Of a stretch of 49,380 bases of DNA, positions 48,059 to 49,380 are shown piece by piece. This DNA is from CAZXCK01 sp964639225. Its GTDB lineage: Bacteria; Chloroflexota; Anaerolineae; Aggregatilineales; Phototrophicaceae. The notes beneath the pieces were generated by a model. That model did no database searches. It was not told the origin of the DNA and was given only the letters and a program-made list of their open reading frames with translations. Location of the stretch: assembly GCA_964639225.1 (NCBI GenBank), contig CAZXCK010000017.1, positions 1-49,380 of the forward strand. Direction: 5' to 3'. The translations under genes were made by a program, and so were the position numbers. How positions within the stretch are numbered: the stretch's first letter is position 1; the number at the start of each line of letters is the position of its first letter.

Positions 48059-49042
48059 TCAGTCGCCAATGGTGGCGACGACTTCGCCGACATCGACCAC
48101 ACCGCCCTGCGTGAGGACCAGCGTCCCCGCGCCGTACAGGCTCACATCCTCGCCCAGGTCTGGCGTGGTGATGACCAGGTCTTTCCAGTATTCGTCGGCG
48201 ATGCAGTACTTCTGGATCATCTCGTGGATTGGCCCAAACAGCAGATCACCCAGGTTGCTCACACCGCCACCGATGACCAGAATCTGCGGGTTGAACAGGT
48301 GCAGCAGGTTGACCATGCCCAGGCCGATGAGCATGGCGCTGCGGCTGACGATGTCCAGCGCCAGTTTGTCGCCCTGTTGGGCCGCCTGCCCGACGGTGCT
48401 GCCGTTGATGGCATCGAGATCGCCAGCGACAGCTTCGGCCATGCTCGACGACTCGCCGGCGGCGATGCGCTGGCGGGCCTGGTCGGCCATGTCCGGCCCG
48501 GCGGCTTCGTTTTCCAGCGATGACACCCGCCCTTCACCAAAATGAATCATCATGTGCCCGGCTTCGGCGGCCAGGCCCATCGTGCCCAGTATCAGCCGTC
48601 CGTCAATGACGATGCCGCTGCCGATCCCTGTGCTGACGGTGATGTAAATCGCGTGGCGGTAGCCGCGTGCCGCTCCGCGCGCTACCTCGGCCAGGGCAGC
48701 CACATTAGCGTCGTTACCGACATAGATGGGCACATCGAACGCTTCGTGCAGGATGTCGCCCAGGTAGACTTCCTGCCAGCCGGTCAGGTTTGGCGGGTTG
48801 ATGATGACACCGCGCTCCGGGTTCGTCGGGCCGGGGACCGACAGGCCGATTCCCCGAATCGGCGATCCGTCCGCTGGCATCACGCGCCGGACCTGCTCCT
48901 TGATGCGTTCCAGCGTCGGCTCGATACCGTCATGAGACTGGGTGAGAGTCTCCACACGCTGGATGATGTTCAGGTTCGTGTCCATCAGGGCGGCCCGGAT
49001 GCGCGTCCCACCCAGGTCTACGCCGATCAGATACTCAGGCAT
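48059..49042 (-). CDS. ROK-family sugar kinase or regulator lacking the zinc site
   Basis: A 327-aa protein from ATG 49042 (AAGGAG 6 nt upstream). The ATP-binding loop is GVDLGGTRIRAA and the catalytic Asp111 is in VGNDANVAALAE. The family zinc motif CxCGxxGCxE is gone: after EAGHMMIHFGEG the stretch reads RVSSLENE, so only the His and the final Glu remain. ROK kinases phosphorylate glucose, allose, mannose or N-acetylated sugars. There is no helix-turn-helix, so it is a kinase rather than a repressor. The loss of zinc ligands makes its activity uncertain. Confidence 0.88.
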   Translation of the reverse strand: MPEYLIGVDLGGTRIRAALMDTNLNIIQRVETLTQSHDGIEPTLERIKEQVRRVMPADGSPIRGIGLSVPGPTNPERGVIINPPNLTGWQEVYLGDILHEAFDVPIYVGNDANVAALAEVARGAARGYRHAIYITVSTGIGSGIVIDGRLILGTMGLAAEAGHMMIHFGEGRVSSLENEAAGPDMADQARQRIAAGESSSMAEAVAGDLDAINGSTVGQAAQQGDKLALDIVSRSAMLIGLGMVNLLHLFNPQILVIGGGVSNLGDLLFGPIHEMIQKYCIADEYWKDLVITTPDLGEDVSLYGAGTLVLTQGGVVDVGEVVATIGD

Positions 49043-49087
49043 CGCAAACTCCTTATGCAATAAACAGAGCCGAAAAACGGGTCATAG

Positions 49088-49116
49088 TTGAAGCGCCACT
49101 GTGGCACTGTTAGAAT
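49088..49116 (+). promoter_or_regulatory. Promoter of mutS with palindrome in the spacer
   Basis: TTGAAG (49088-49093), a 17-bp spacer and TAGAAT (49111-49116), with an extended TG at 49108-49109. The spacer holds an 11-bp palindrome GCCACTGTGGC (49095-49105). Confidence 0.65.
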
Positions 49117-49180
49117 AGCACAAACCCGCACCGGGTCGAGACGGTTTTCCGTCCCGCATGAATTCCACAAAGGCATGATT

Positions 49181-49380
49181 ATGACCCGCGTTACGCCGAT
49201 CCGCCAGCAGTATCTGGACATCAAGCAGAATTACCAGCAGTGCATTCTGTTGTTTCGCATGGGTGACTTTTATGAGATGTTCGACGAGGACGCCGAAATC
49301 GCCGCCCGCGAGCTGGACCTCACGCTGACCGGGCGCAGCTTCAGCAAGGGCGGGCCGCGCTCGCCGATGGCTGGCGTGCC
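49181..49380 (+). CDS. mutS: DNA mismatch repair protein MutS (5' end only)
   Basis: The first 66 codons of mutS, cut by the window edge. The mismatch-binding domain begins with TPIRQQYLDIKQNYQQCILL and then FRMGDFYEMFDEDA. The FRMGDFYEMF segment contains the conserved Phe-x-Glu (FYEMF) that stacks on the mismatch. ATG 49181 has AAAGG 7 nt upstream; an in-frame ATG at 49175 lies too close to it. Confidence 0.95.
   Translation, partial: MTRVTPIRQQYLDIKQNYQQCILLFRMGDFYEMFDEDAEIAARELDLTLTGRSFSKGGPRSPMAGV

Noticed and set aside
49121..49160. GACGG-TTTT-CCGTC hairpin upstream of mutS as a terminator
   Set aside because: The stem is only 5 bp and no T tract follows; it is more likely incidental leader structure.

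Overview
The window is gene-dense, GC-rich bacterial chromosome with no insertion sequence, prophage, CRISPR array or rRNA. Several features together point to Chloroflexota (Anaerolineae-like); this is inference, since no rRNA is present. They are the mre-PBP2-min-rodA gene block, a large STAND ATPase/LuxR regulator of the MalT type, GAF-PAS histidine kinases, Uma2 and CpXC proteins, and the frequent T/S-P-rich lipoprotein linkers. No gene-free stretch exceeds about 300 bases.

Layout. 1-4.8 kb (+): a GbsR/MarR-like regulator, tRNA-Leu(UAG), and the protein quality-control set tig-clpP-clpX, closed by a bidirectional terminator. 4.8-7.4 kb (-): a secreted protein that fuses an alpha/beta hydrolase to a glutaminyl cyclase, plus an MBL-fold hydrolase. 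7.5-11.8 kb (+): a LysM lipoprotein, a NUDIX hydrolase, rplS (L19) with a terminator-like leader, then an overlapping set of a class-I GATase-like hydrolase, a glutamate-racemase homologue and a nuclease-like unknown. 11.8-24.5 kb (-): an AlbA_2/Schlafen-type protein, a compact self-contained tRNA-Gln(CUG) unit, then gltX, rodA, minE, minD, minC, an unknown polytopic membrane protein, mrdA (PBP2), mreD, mreC and mreB. This is a contiguous cell-shape and division-site block. 24.6-30.5 kb (+): tilS, an IclR regulator with a palindromic operator, and a peptide/nickel-type ABC importer (binding protein plus two permeases, no ATPase). 30.5-36.4 kb: Uma2, a tandem-RCK K+ channel, a MalT-like regulator, and a TMEM175-type K+ channel convergent with it. 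36.5-38.6 kb (+): a four-gene unit of small membrane protein, 85-aa protein, DUF6544-like protein and flavodoxin, with a strong terminator. 38.7-44.9 kb: an orphan OmpR-type response regulator, a methyltransferase, a membrane protein, a secreted PPC-domain protein, a GNAT acetyltransferase and a secreted clan-A glycosidase-like protein. 45-49.4 kb: a histidine kinase/CpXC protein pair, a ROK kinase, and the 5' end of mutS, cut by the window edge.

Promoter architecture is consistent across the window. Many genes have a TGnTANAAT extended -10 element, with or without a recognisable -35 at 17 bp. In three regulatory or ion-channel genes the -10 lies 6-7 bp before the ATG with no Shine-Dalgarno sequence, which suggests leaderless mRNAs. 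The observations most worth following up are the hydrolase-cyclase fusion, the perfect palindrome that separates the clpP Shine-Dalgarno from its ATG, the rplS leader attenuator, the IclR operator and its disrupted 5' reading frame, an apparent AUU start for tilS, and the unknown membrane protein embedded in the morphogenesis block.
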